A DNA stretch of 64,000 nucleotides, from positions 277,847 through 341,846 of the forward strand of contig NZ_FOPC01000004.1 of NCBI RefSeq assembly GCF_900113375.1, read 5' to 3'. Origin of the DNA: Algoriphagus hitonicola (GTDB lineage Bacteria; Bacteroidota; Bacteroidia; Cytophagales; Cyclobacteriaceae). The first letter of the stretch is position 1; each line of letters starts with the position of its first letter. The position numbers and the translations under genes were made by a program. Positions 26,556 to 34,820 of the stretch are shown piece after piece. Below the pieces are notes generated by a model. It was not told where the DNA came from. It did no database searches and saw only the letters and a program-made list of their open reading frames with translations.

Positions 26556-27842
26556 TTAAGCGAATTTTTTAAGGGATTGTTCCAGAATCTTGCCAAAGCG
26601 AAACACATCCATGAAACTGTTGTAAAGTGGTGTAGGTGCTAAGCGAATGACATTGGGATTTCTCCAGTCGCCTAGGACTCCCTGCTGATACCATTCATCG
26701 AAAACGGCCTTTCCGCCACGATGAATGAGCAAAGATAACTGACAGCCTCTTTCGCTTTGATTTTCAGGGGTAATTATTTCCAAAATCCCAGACTCACCAC
26801 TGATTTTTTTTATTAAAAACTCCAAATACCCAGTTAATTGTTCACTTTTTTGACGCAAATTTTGAATTCCTGCTTCCTGAAAAATATCCAAGGAAGCCTG
26901 ATGCGCGGCTAGGGCCAAAACGTTTGAATTGGCGAGCTGCCAACCATCCGCTCCATACATGGGCAAAAACCCCTTTTCCATCTGAAACCGCTGTCCCTCA
27001 TCATGTCCCCACCATCCTGCAAACCGCGGCAAATCCGGCCGCTCCGCAAATCGCTCATGTACATACACTCCGGAAATATTTCCCGGGCCGGAATTCAAAT
27101 ATTTATAACTGCACCAGGTTGCAAAATCCACATTCCAATCATGCAAGTACAAAGGGACGTTGCCCGCCGCATGTGCCAAATCAAATCCAGCCAAAGCTCC
27201 GACCTCATGTGCCGCCGCGGTGATGGCTTTCATATCAAAAACCTGTCCCGTATAATATTGCAGTCCTGCCATATTGACCAAAGTAAGCTGATCACCTTGA
27301 TTCCGGATTTCAGCTAAAATGTCTTCCGTTCGCAGAGTATATTCTCCAGTTCTCGGACTCAACTCGACGATTACATCATCGGGATTCAAGCCATGAAATT
27401 TGACCTGACTTTCCAGCATGTATTGGTCAGAGGGAAAAGCGCCTTTCTCGATGATGATTTTATATCGCTCAGGAGTTGGCCGATAAAAAGAAACCATCAG
27501 CAGGTGTAAATTGACGCTGAGATTATTCATCGCGACCAACTCATGCTCATGAGCCCCAAAAATCTCTGAAAGTGCAGGCTTTGATTTTTTCCGAACGTGA
27601 TACCAAGCATCTTCTCCGTGGAAATGTCCGTCAACAGCCAGATCGGCCCAGTTTTTAAGCTCCCGATCGAGATAGGATTTGACACTTTTAGGTTGGAGAC
27701 CGAGGGAGTTTCCACAAAAATAAATCGCTGGATTTCCATTGACCTTTGGAAAATGAAACCGATCTCTAAAAGTAGAAAGTGGATCCTCTCGGTCCATTTT
27801 TAAAGCAAATTCCTCCGAAAAGTCAAATTCTAGTGCGCTCAT
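26556..27842 (-). CDS. kynU: Kynureninase
   Basis: PLP enzyme cleaving 3-hydroxykynurenine to 3-hydroxyanthranilate and alanine. It has 428 residues. The PLP lysine is Lys247 in WCSYKYLNSGPG. 'GFDLAHAAGNVPLYLHDW' (219-236) supplies the Asp and His contacts, and 'YFCGNSLGLQPKSV' (41-54) is the N-terminal family signature. It sits between haaO (28 bp upstream) and kmo, so three successive steps of the pathway are consecutive. No missing residues seen. Confidence 0.97.
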   Translation of the reverse strand: MSALEFDFSEEFALKMDREDPLSTFRDRFHFPKVNGNPAIYFCGNSLGLQPKSVKSYLDRELKNWADLAVDGHFHGEDAWYHVRKKSKPALSEIFGAHEHELVAMNNLSVNLHLLMVSFYRPTPERYKIIIEKGAFPSDQYMLESQVKFHGLNPDDVIVELSPRTGEYTLRTEDILAEIRNQGDQLTLVNMAGLQYYTGQVFDMKAITAAAHEVGALAGFDLAHAAGNVPLYLHDWNVDFATWCSYKYLNSGPGNISGVYVHERFAERPDLPRFAGWWGHDEGQRFQMEKGFLPMYGADGWQLANSNVLALAAHQASLDIFQEAGIQNLRQKSEQLTGYLEFLIKKISGESGILEIITPENQSERGCQLSLLIHRGGKAVFDEWYQQGVLGDWRNPNVIRLAPTPLYNSFMDVFRFGKILEQSLKKFA

Positions 27843-27870
27843 AAGCTGATATCTAAGGTGCTAAACCGGA

Positions 27871-28383
27871 TTATTTTTCCATGGCCGTCCCGCAGTTTTT
27901 GCAGGTTCGGTGCTCAATATTATTCCAAAAGCGCTCCATGATCGGAGGGAGCTGATTGACAATGTCGGTGAGCTCTACATATTCTTCATACAGCAGATTG
28001 CCGCAGTTTTCACAATGCCAAATAAAGCCATCCTTTTCACCGGCCCTTCGGTACCGCTCGACCACCAAACCTACTGTGTTTTCCGGTCTCCGGGGAGAGT
28101 GGGGAACTTTTGGAGGTAAGAGAAATATTTCCCCTTCTTTAATTTCAATGTCTTTTGGCTTGCCATCTTCGATGACTTTCAGCACGATATCGCCTTCGAG
28201 TTGATAGAAAAATTCTTCTCCCTCATCGTAGTGATAATCTTTCCGTGAATTTGGTCCACCGACCACCATGATAATAAAATCATCATTTCCTTTAAATACT
28301 TGCTGATTTCCAACAGGAGGCTTCAGGAGATGTCTGTTTTCATCGATCCATTTTTTGAAATTAAAAGGTGGTGATAAGGGCAT
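27871..28383 (-). CDS. 3-hydroxyanthranilate 3,4-dioxygenase
   Basis: Opens the ring of 3-hydroxyanthranilate; the product closes spontaneously to quinolinate, the NAD precursor. It has 170 residues. The cupin iron ligands are His51, Glu57 and His95, the same numbering as in the well-studied Cupriavidus enzyme. A rubredoxin-like second iron site with C124-x2-C127 and C161-x2-C164 is present as in other bacterial forms. The start at 28383 (MPLSPPFNF) is preferred over one 7 codons upstream. It is the first gene of the operon haaO-kynU-kmo-nitroreductase. Gene names haaO and nbaC are both used for this enzyme. Confidence 0.95.
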   Translation of the reverse strand: MPLSPPFNFKKWIDENRHLLKPPVGNQQVFKGNDDFIIMVVGGPNSRKDYHYDEGEEFFYQLEGDIVLKVIEDGKPKDIEIKEGEIFLLPPKVPHSPRRPENTVGLVVERYRRAGEKDGFIWHCENCGNLLYEEYVELTDIVNQLPPIMERFWNNIEHRTCKNCGTAMEK

Positions 28384-28492
28384 GCTGATTAATTTTGGTG
28401 ACAAAACGCTTTATGGACTAAACCAAATTTCGACCTAAAAGTATTAAAAAACACCCGTTTTTTTGGTTTACTTTGTCTAAAAGCCCTCATCC

Positions 28493-29473
28493 ATGACTTT
28501 TCCTGTTTTTGATCTCCACTGCGATTTGCTTTCCTATCTGATCAAGTATCCAAAAGCTGATCCGTTTAATACCGAAAAAATCGCCTGTGCTGTTCCCTTT
28601 CTCCAGCAAGGAAATGTAAAAGTACAAGTCTGTGCCATCTATACGGATGTGCGATCTGAATCCATGCAGCTCGGTCTGGGTCAAGCTGAATTATTTAGTG
28701 ACTTGGTCCGGAAATATCCAGAAACGTTCTATTCTTATCAGCCTGATTCTGATTTAAAAGAGCCGAAAATTGGGATTTTTGCGGCGATCGAAAATGCAGC
28801 CGGAATCGGAAATGAAGAAGCAAAATGGTCTGAAATCTACCGCCAATTTGATTTGATCTTGGAAAAAGTCGGTCAACTCGCTTACATCAGCCTGACGCAT
28901 CATACAGAGAATCGATTCGGAGGAGGAAATTACACGGAAGGGATTGGATTGAAAGACGACGGGAAAAAACTTTTGGAATATATGTCCGGGAAAAAAATTC
29001 CCATTGACCTTTCTCATACTTCGGACCTCTTGGCTGAGGGAATTTTTAATCATATCAGCTCCCAAAATTTAAAAATCCCGGTAATTGCCAGTCATTCAAA
29101 CTACCGAGCCATTTGGAATCATAAGCGAAACCTAAGTGATGAATTTGCCCAAGAAATCGTCAGGCAGGAAGGAATTATCGGAGTGAATTTCTTACGGGCA
29201 TTTTTGGATAATGATGTTCCAGAAAGGCTATTTGAACATATTCTTCACGGTTTTGAAATCGGAGGGGAAAAAGCGCAGTGTTTTGGTGCGGATTTCTTTT
29301 TTACCAAGGACTTTCCAGACAAAAACAGGCATCCCTTTTATTTTCCTTTGACAGAAAACGCCAGCAAGTACCCTTCAATTTTGGAAGAATTGAATAAAAA
29401 TCTTACAGAATATCAACTTCAGAACTTAGCATCAGAAAATGCTTTTCATTTTTACCATAAACTACACCGCTAA
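28493..29473 (+). CDS. Membrane dipeptidase (peptidase family M19)
   Basis: Zinc dipeptidase of 326 residues. The metal-binding residues of family M19 are visible: His9 and Asp11 in FDLHCD, the bridging Glu in 'FAAIENAAG', and the later His in 'IDLSHTSD' and 'VIASHSNYRAI'. There is no signal peptide, so it is probably cytoplasmic despite the family name. It is divergent from the kynurenine operon and shares a one-base TAATG overlap with the next gene. Substrate unknown; the family cleaves dipeptides, including some D-amino acid ones. Confidence 0.92.
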   Translation: MTFPVFDLHCDLLSYLIKYPKADPFNTEKIACAVPFLQQGNVKVQVCAIYTDVRSESMQLGLGQAELFSDLVRKYPETFYSYQPDSDLKEPKIGIFAAIENAAGIGNEEAKWSEIYRQFDLILEKVGQLAYISLTHHTENRFGGGNYTEGIGLKDDGKKLLEYMSGKKIPIDLSHTSDLLAEGIFNHISSQNLKIPVIASHSNYRAIWNHKRNLSDEFAQEIVRQEGIIGVNFLRAFLDNDVPERLFEHILHGFEIGGEKAQCFGADFFFTKDFPDKNRHPFYFPLTENASKYPSILEELNKNLTEYQLQNLASENAFHFYHKLHR

Positions 29474-30081
29474 TGTCATCGCATCACTTTGTCAAAGAGC
29501 AACAAGAGCCTGCGGTTTTTTTATTGAATACTCAGCAGGTAAAGTATGATCAGGTAGCTTCCCTATTGGAGTGGGTTCCGACGGTTTTGGTATGGGAGGA
29601 GTGCTTGGAAGAGGTGATGAGTTGGGGGGTGAAAATTGATGTTATTCTAGCTACGGAAGAGTTTCAATTAAAAAACATGCATCTTTTGGAAGAACAGTAT
29701 CCGGTGCGATTTCTGAGATCCAGCGATACCTCTGTTTTGGAAAACGGGCTTCATTACTTGCATGCTTCACAGCATTCTGGAGCCTATCTTGTGGGGTTTT
29801 CTCACACTAAAGTTTCTGAGCTTGATCCGTTTATGCAATGGATGGATTTGACGGTCTTCGAAGATCGTTGGCGCTTTTATCCTATAAAATCCATGCATTT
29901 CAAAAAATGGCTTCCCAAAAATACCATTGAAATCTATGGAGAAGAAGGCATGCCTGTGGAAATCTCCAATTCAAATGGTCTGATTATTCTCCCCCTTCAT
30001 CATGCTACCCAAGTTGATGTACCTGAAGGAATTACAGAGATCAAAGCATCGAAGATTTTTTGGATCGGGGAGCGGGTTTAA
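29473..30081 (+). CDS. Conserved hypothetical, thiamine pyrophosphokinase-like
   Basis: 202 residues. The N-terminus (SSHHFVKEQQEPAVFLLN) is like proteins from Cytophagales that I recall being annotated as thiamine pyrophosphokinase. The segment 'WGVKIDVILATEEF' sits where TPK has its substrate Asp motif (IDVVLGDxDS), but the second half of that motif is changed (ATEEF in place of GDxDS), so catalytic activity is doubtful. It has no membrane segment. Translation is coupled to the dipeptidase gene (TAATG) and converges with msrC, the stop codons overlapping by a few bases. I treat the function as unproven. Confidence 0.55.
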   Translation: MSSHHFVKEQQEPAVFLLNTQQVKYDQVASLLEWVPTVLVWEECLEEVMSWGVKIDVILATEEFQLKNMHLLEEQYPVRFLRSSDTSVLENGLHYLHASQHSGAYLVGFSHTKVSELDPFMQWMDLTVFEDRWRFYPIKSMHFKKWLPKNTIEIYGEEGMPVEISNSNGLIILPLHHATQVDVPEGITEIKASKIFWIGERV

Positions 30082-30560
30082 ATTTTATGGGCTAAAACTC
30101 CCATAAGCCTCTCCAAGTAGGTTTGATCAGTTTCATCAAAATCATTCAGCTGATCACTGTCCACATCAAGCACCATGACGACCTGACCTTCTTTCACCAC
30201 TGGTACCACGATTTCCGATTTGCTTGCTGCACTACAGGCAATATGGCCGGGAAAGGCGTCCACATCAGGCACAAGCTGGGTTTTGGCTTCTGACCAAGCT
30301 GTCCCGCAAACGCCTTTTCCCATAGAGATCCGGGTGCAGGCAATCGGTCCCTGAAATGGTCCCAAAACCAATTGATTTTCTTTAACCAGATAAAATCCCA
30401 CCCAGAAAAAATCAAATGCCTGCTTCAAGGCCGCAGAGATATTGGATAGGTTGGCATACAGATCGGGCTCCCCACTAATCAATGCCTCAATCTGAGGAAT
30501 CAATGCTTCGTATTTTTTGGATTTAGTGGCGGATTCTGGAATATATAAATTTTCAGACAT
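30078..30560 (-). CDS. msrC: Free methionine-(R)-sulfoxide reductase (GAF domain)
   Basis: Reduces free methionine-R-sulfoxide using three cysteines. It has 160 residues in a single GAF domain. Cys75, Cys85 and Cys109 have the spacing 10 and 24 seen in the E. coli enzyme (GPIACTRI, GKGVCG, GHIACS). Glu/Asp-rich 'VLDVDSDQLNDFDETD' near the C-terminus is also typical. It overlaps ribD by 8 bp and follows it in the same operon. The name fRMsr is also used. Confidence 0.93.
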   Translation of the reverse strand: MSENLYIPESATKSKKYEALIPQIEALISGEPDLYANLSNISAALKQAFDFFWVGFYLVKENQLVLGPFQGPIACTRISMGKGVCGTAWSEAKTQLVPDVDAFPGHIACSAASKSEIVVPVVKEGQVVMVLDVDSDQLNDFDETDQTYLERLMGVLAHKI

Positions 30561-31578
30561 AGTAATAAATGGCTAACTGATCGCTTTCAATGGTAAACTG
30601 TTCATCGGGAGAGTCGTTTAGAGATGGCGCTTTGATTCCCTCGACAAACTTATTTTGGCTAATAAACACACGAGCCTCGTCCCAAAGTTCGGCATCCAAA
30701 AACTGATTCAAAACAAAAGGGCCTCCTTCTACGATCAAACTTTGAATTTTTCTATCCTGGAGATCTGCTAAAATTTCTGGGACAATCGACTGAAAAGGGA
30801 GCTTTTTATATTCCAAATTGGCTTTTATCTCGTTCAGTTTTTGATTGAAGCAAATGGTTGGTACCGCCTGATCAAATAATTTCAACTCTTTTGGCAAAAT
30901 CAACTGTCGATCTATGACCAAACGAAGAGGATTTTTTCCAACCCAATCTCTCACATTCAAGGTTGGATTATCATAAAAGGCCGTGTTCTTACCGACAAGA
31001 ATCGCGTCTTCCTCTGCTCGCCACTTGTGAACGAGTTGGCGGCTTTGGGAATTAGAAATCCATTTAGAAGAAAAATCATTCCGGGCCACAAATCCATCTT
31101 GGGTTTGAGCCCATTTGAGGATGATGTAGGGGCGTTTCTTTTCGATTTGAGTGAAAAACCGGCGATTCTGCCACCGAGCCGCTTTTTCCAAAACTCCTGT
31201 TTGTACTTCTATGCCGGCATTTCTCAGAATTTCTATGCCTTTTCCTCCCACCAAAGGATTGGAATCTGTCGCAGCGATCACCACTCTTCTTACCTTTTTT
31301 TCCACTAATAAATTGGCACAAGGTGGAGTTTTCCCGTGATGCGCACATGGTTCCAAAGTGACATAAACGGTAGCTTCTGTGAGTAATTCCTGATTTTCAA
31401 CAGAAGCAATCGCGTTGACTTCGGCATGGGATTCTCCATATCTCTGATGATGCCCTTCTCCGATGATTTTATCCTGATGAACTATGACACAGCCCACCAG
31501 AGGATTGGGACTGACGCAGCCTCTTCCCCATTCGGCAAGCTCCAAGGCGCGCTGCATATACTGCTCATCTTTATTCAT
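30553..31578 (-). CDS. ribD: Bifunctional riboflavin biosynthesis deaminase/reductase
   Basis: Carries out deamination and then side-chain reduction of the pyrimidine intermediate in riboflavin synthesis. It has 341 residues. The N-terminal zinc deaminase (about 1-145) has HAEVNAI and PCAHHGKTPPC, which contain the catalytic Glu and zinc ligands. The C-terminal reductase domain (about 147-341) includes 'KWAQTQDGFVA' and 'SLIVEGGPFVLNQF'. Two ATG codons are adjacent (31578, 31581); I give the second. It overlaps the upstream DUF4382 gene and msrC, forming a tight minus-strand unit. Other rib genes are not in the window. Confidence 0.95.
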   Translation of the reverse strand: MNKDEQYMQRALELAEWGRGCVSPNPLVGCVIVHQDKIIGEGHHQRYGESHAEVNAIASVENQELLTEATVYVTLEPCAHHGKTPPCANLLVEKKVRRVVIAATDSNPLVGGKGIEILRNAGIEVQTGVLEKAARWQNRRFFTQIEKKRPYIILKWAQTQDGFVARNDFSSKWISNSQSRQLVHKWRAEEDAILVGKNTAFYDNPTLNVRDWVGKNPLRLVIDRQLILPKELKLFDQAVPTICFNQKLNEIKANLEYKKLPFQSIVPEILADLQDRKIQSLIVEGGPFVLNQFLDAELWDEARVFISQNKFVEGIKAPSLNDSPDEQFTIESDQLAIYYYV

Positions 31579-32383
31579 CATCGATGGGAATTGGGCTTAG
31601 CGTGATTCGGTCCAAGGAAAGGGATTCACCGAGTGTCACCTCCACATTTTGGAGGGTATCGGGCAAAAAACCCCCGTCTTTGGGGTCAAAAAAGATGTCG
31701 TATCGGCCGGGAGGAAGCCTCAAAAGAAAGCTTCCCGTATTATTGGTGTGGGTGCTAACTGTATCGGAATCACTCGCAGCGATAATGGCTGGACGCAGGG
31801 TACTGGGAGCGAGACTGCCGGAAATTTCGCCAAATGTGCCTGGGATCAATGCGGTCAACCTAGGCGTAAGAACCAAATCGAGCGGATCGGACTGGATTGT
31901 TTGAATGGATTTTTCTAAATCAAAATCCAAAATCACATCATAAGAAAGTCCAGCCTCCAGATCTAAATTAATTGGAATGGGTATATCATCAGAAAAACCC
32001 TCAAATAGCGAAATTTCAAAGCGATCCTCATCTTGCCACAAAAAATATCTGTCTCCTAAAATTAAATTCATTCCAACCAATCGGCCTGGAGGCAAGGCCA
32101 TTCTTCCCAAAAGCAATACTTCTCCTGCCACCAAATCCGAAACTTTGATTTCCTTATCTCCCAAATCGTATGGGATAAATATAGTTTGCGAATCGGTATC
32201 TCTTCCGGCTACATTCACCGTCACATCGACTCCGAGGATTTCGACAAAAACCGAGTCGTAGGCAGGTGGCGCATCCACCAAAACTATATTGAGTAAGGAT
32301 TGAGGACCGGATTCGGTAGGTGAACAAGCTCCCAAAAAAGTGAGCGAAAAAACCGAAAGAAGCAAGATTTGGAGAAATTTCAC
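31571..32383 (-). CDS. DUF4382 lipoprotein (first copy)
   Basis: 270 residues. It has a signal peptide with lipobox FLGAC (Cys20), a DUF4382 domain (about 33-165, starting 'LNIVLVDAPPAYDSVFVEILGVDV') and a carboxypeptidase-regulatory-like module at the C-terminus (about 180-265, 'HTNNTGSFLLRLPPGRYDI'). It is a surface or periplasmic lipoprotein of unknown function. It is a clear paralogue of the gene 82 bp upstream (32465-33292): same length, same order of modules and the same VDAP opening. It overlaps the start of ribD by a few bases, so this pair feeds into the ribD-msrC unit. Confidence 0.88.
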   Translation of the reverse strand: MKFLQILLLSVFSLTFLGACSPTESGPQSLLNIVLVDAPPAYDSVFVEILGVDVTVNVAGRDTDSQTIFIPYDLGDKEIKVSDLVAGEVLLLGRMALPPGRLVGMNLILGDRYFLWQDEDRFEISLFEGFSDDIPIPINLDLEAGLSYDVILDFDLEKSIQTIQSDPLDLVLTPRLTALIPGTFGEISGSLAPSTLRPAIIAASDSDTVSTHTNNTGSFLLRLPPGRYDIFFDPKDGGFLPDTLQNVEVTLGESLSLDRITLSPIPIDDE

Positions 32384-32430
32384 GATGTAAATTTAGTCCA
32401 ATTTTGAGAAAGGATTAATCCATTGGGCAT

Positions 32431-32455
32431 AAAAAAAGCCGGCGAACCGGCTTTT
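32431..32455 (-). terminator. Terminator between the two DUF4382 genes
   Basis: 9-bp perfect inverted repeat AAAAGCCGG/CCGGCTTTT (32434-32442 and 32447-32455) with loop CGAA. On the minus strand it ends in T7, 10 bp past the stop at 32465. It means the two paralogues are at least partly separate transcripts. Confidence 0.82.
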
Positions 32456-32464
32456 AAAGTTTCA

Positions 32465-33292
32465 TTATTGCTGTTCCTCAAGGGTGACAGCATCCACTTG
32501 GGTGATTTCTCCCTCTTCGACTACGACTCCGTCAATGGTCACCGGGACATATCCTTCTTCTGGCGTAATGAGTAGTGAATACGTTCCTGGCTCTAGTCCT
32601 TGGATTTTGAAGTTTCCGTCCGTATCCGTAAAAGTGGTAACTACTTCTCCATCAACTGTGGTAGAAACTGAAATAGGTTGCGCTTCTAAAGGCAAAACTT
32701 GCCCCATGATTCCGGCTGTCTCTTGCATGTATGCTCTAAGAACGGGTTTCAAAATAACATTTCCAGAATTTCCGGCAACTACAATGGACTTAGCGACATC
32801 AAAATCAATCACCAAATCATAGGAATTACCTGCTTCAATTTCTTCATATAGTTTAATTTTTAGACCGCTTTGCTGGGCGCTTGGCGTTTTCAGAGGGAAT
32901 TCCTCACCATCTTTGACCACATAATTGTTTTCTCCGAGGATCAATCTCAATTGCTGAATAGAACCTGCTTCCAGGTTCGCATCCCCGAGCAATTGAGAAT
33001 TGTTTCCCGTCAGATCCAGCAGGTTGATCATCTGACTTCCATTTTCATAAGGAATTTCTTCCCAAGCGGACTCATCATCCCCGTCTTCCTCATCGGCTAG
33101 GTCAATTTCTCCGGCTTTGACTCGTAGGGCGAGAACCTCGACCCAAACTTCATCAAAATCGCCCGGAGCATCGACTAGGTAAAAATTCACACGGGCTTGA
33201 CCTTCCTCCAGGCTGGGCGAATCATTGAAATCACAGGAAAAAGAAACGGCCGCAATCAGGGCAGTCATCAAATAAGAAATGTACTTCTTCAT
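32465..33292 (-). CDS. DUF4382 lipoprotein (second copy)
   Basis: 275 residues, paralogue of the downstream gene. It has a lipobox VSFSC (Cys20), a DUF4382 domain (about 33-180, 'ARVNFYLVDAPGDFDEVWVEV', given here in shortened form: VNFYLVDAPGDFDEV), a very acidic insert (LADEEDGDDESAWEE) and a C-terminal carboxypeptidase-regulatory-like module ('FTDTDGNFKIQGLEPGTYS'). The function is unknown. Tandem DUF4382 lipoproteins suggest a recent duplication. It ends at a strong terminator and is divergent from dgt. Confidence 0.88.
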   Translation of the reverse strand: MKKYISYLMTALIAAVSFSCDFNDSPSLEEGQARVNFYLVDAPGDFDEVWVEVLALRVKAGEIDLADEEDGDDESAWEEIPYENGSQMINLLDLTGNNSQLLGDANLEAGSIQQLRLILGENNYVVKDGEEFPLKTPSAQQSGLKIKLYEEIEAGNSYDLVIDFDVAKSIVVAGNSGNVILKPVLRAYMQETAGIMGQVLPLEAQPISVSTTVDGEVVTTFTDTDGNFKIQGLEPGTYSLLITPEEGYVPVTIDGVVVEEGEITQVDAVTLEEQQ

Positions 33293-33381
33293 AACAGTTT
33301 TGGTTTAGTGCGGAGATTACATTTTCAAGCACCGTGCCAGAATCTTATTCGCACATTCAAGGCTTTGTATAAATCCCTTCT

Positions 33382-33389
33382 TATTTTTG
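33382..33389 (+). promoter_or_regulatory. TAnnTTTG element touching the dgt start
   Basis: TATTTTTG is an exact -7 match that ends only 3 bp before the first ATG (33393). A TTTG lies at 33364-33367, spacing 14 bp, shorter than usual. If it is a real promoter, the dgt message would start at or next to its start codon. Confidence 0.3.
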
Positions 33390-33395
33390 GGCATG

Positions 33396-34739
33396 ATGAA
33401 ATGGGACAGACTCCTCGCCAGAGGAAGATTTGGAGATACTCCGGGATTTATAGCCACGCAAGCGGCACGCAGTGAATTTGAAGTCGATTACGATCGAATC
33501 ATCTTTTCGGCTCCATTTCGTAACCTTCAAGATAAGACACAAGTATTTCCTCTCCCGGAGCAGGCTTTTGTTCACACTCGTTTGACGCATAGTCTGGAGG
33601 TTTCTTCAGTGGGTCGCTCGCTCGGAAAAGCTGCGGGTACTTTCTTATTGGAAAAATATCCCAATCTGGAAAAAACCGGAATTTCTTCTTCTGAAATCGG
33701 AAGTATTGTAGCCGCAGCTGCTTTGACTCACGACATCGGAAATCCTCCCTTTGGACATGCCGGAGAAGAGGCGATCTCAGATTTTTTTAAATTCCACCCT
33801 TCGGGAAAAGTCTGGGAATCTCATGTACGGCCCGAGCAATGGATCGACCTTTGCAACTTTGAAGGAAATGCTCAGGGTTTCCGAATGTTGGTTTCCAAGC
33901 AATTTGGGCTCAAATTGACTTATGCTACGCTTGCGGCTTTCACCAAATATCCACGACCCAGCATGATCAGTCATCGGGATGTCGCTCGGAGAAGTCAGAA
34001 AAAGTTTGGTTTTTTTATCAATCAACTTGCGGATTTTGAGCAACTCTGTTCTTTTTTGGGAATCGACCAATCCAGTGAGGAATGCTGGTACCGTCATCCG
34101 CTGGCTTTTTTAGTCGAGGCTGCTGATGACATCTGCTACAGCATTATTGATTTGGAAGACGGCTGCACCATGGGATTGGTAGATTTTGATACGACCGTGA
34201 AGCTTTTGGCTCCGATACTCAAGGAAAAATTTGATCCCGAAAAGCTCAAAAACAGAAGTCAAGCCCAAAACTTGGGTGCTTTGCGCGCTTTGGCGATTGG
34301 GGAACTGATCGAGGAAACGGTAGAGGCCTTTATCCAATATGAGGAAAGTATGTGTAAGGGTAATTTTGACAAAGCCCTGACTGATATCATTCCTTCGGCG
34401 AAAGCCCTTCAGCTAATCAGTGAGATTTCGGTCCAAAAAATCTACCGCTCCAAAATCGTATTGGAAAAAGAAGCCGCTGGTTTTCAAGTTCTCGAGGGAT
34501 TGTTTTCGGTATTTGGCCAGGCACTTTATCATCAATTTTACCAAACCGAGCAATTTTCCGGACAGGATAAAAGTATCCTTCGATTGCTTCCTGAGGATTT
34601 TCCGCTCAAAGGCTGGGGGGCAGAAGTCAATCCCTATCCCCTGCTTCGATCGCTGATTGATTTTATTTCGGGAATGACCGATAAATATGCGTTGAATCTC
34701 TACCGAAGAGTCAAAGGAATTTCATTCCCTGGGGTTTAA
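33396..34739 (+). CDS. dgt: dGTPase-like deoxynucleoside triphosphate triphosphohydrolase
   Basis: HD-domain enzyme that removes triphosphate from dNTPs and so limits dNTP pools. It has 447 residues. The HD metal site is seen in FVHTRLTHSLEVSSVG (first His), ALTHDIGNPPFGHAGEEAI (HD pair, about 113-131) and 'AADDICYSIIDLED' (last Asp). The start MKWDRLLARGRFGD is the normal family opening; a second ATG and a TTG just upstream are in frame. No leader or ribosome site is visible before the ATG. It is a single gene before the AsmA gene (82 bp gap). Substrate range is not predictable. Confidence 0.92.
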   Translation: MKWDRLLARGRFGDTPGFIATQAARSEFEVDYDRIIFSAPFRNLQDKTQVFPLPEQAFVHTRLTHSLEVSSVGRSLGKAAGTFLLEKYPNLEKTGISSSEIGSIVAAAALTHDIGNPPFGHAGEEAISDFFKFHPSGKVWESHVRPEQWIDLCNFEGNAQGFRMLVSKQFGLKLTYATLAAFTKYPRPSMISHRDVARRSQKKFGFFINQLADFEQLCSFLGIDQSSEECWYRHPLAFLVEAADDICYSIIDLEDGCTMGLVDFDTTVKLLAPILKEKFDPEKLKNRSQAQNLGALRALAIGELIEETVEAFIQYEESMCKGNFDKALTDIIPSAKALQLISEISVQKIYRSKIVLEKEAAGFQVLEGLFSVFGQALYHQFYQTEQFSGQDKSILRLLPEDFPLKGWGAEVNPYPLLRSLIDFISGMTDKYALNLYRRVKGISFPGV

Positions 34740-34820
34740 TGTGCCCTGATGATGACCTGAAAGAAGGAATGAATCAATTCCGAACCTCATTCGTTTTGGT
34801 GATATAAACAACCCATCAAA

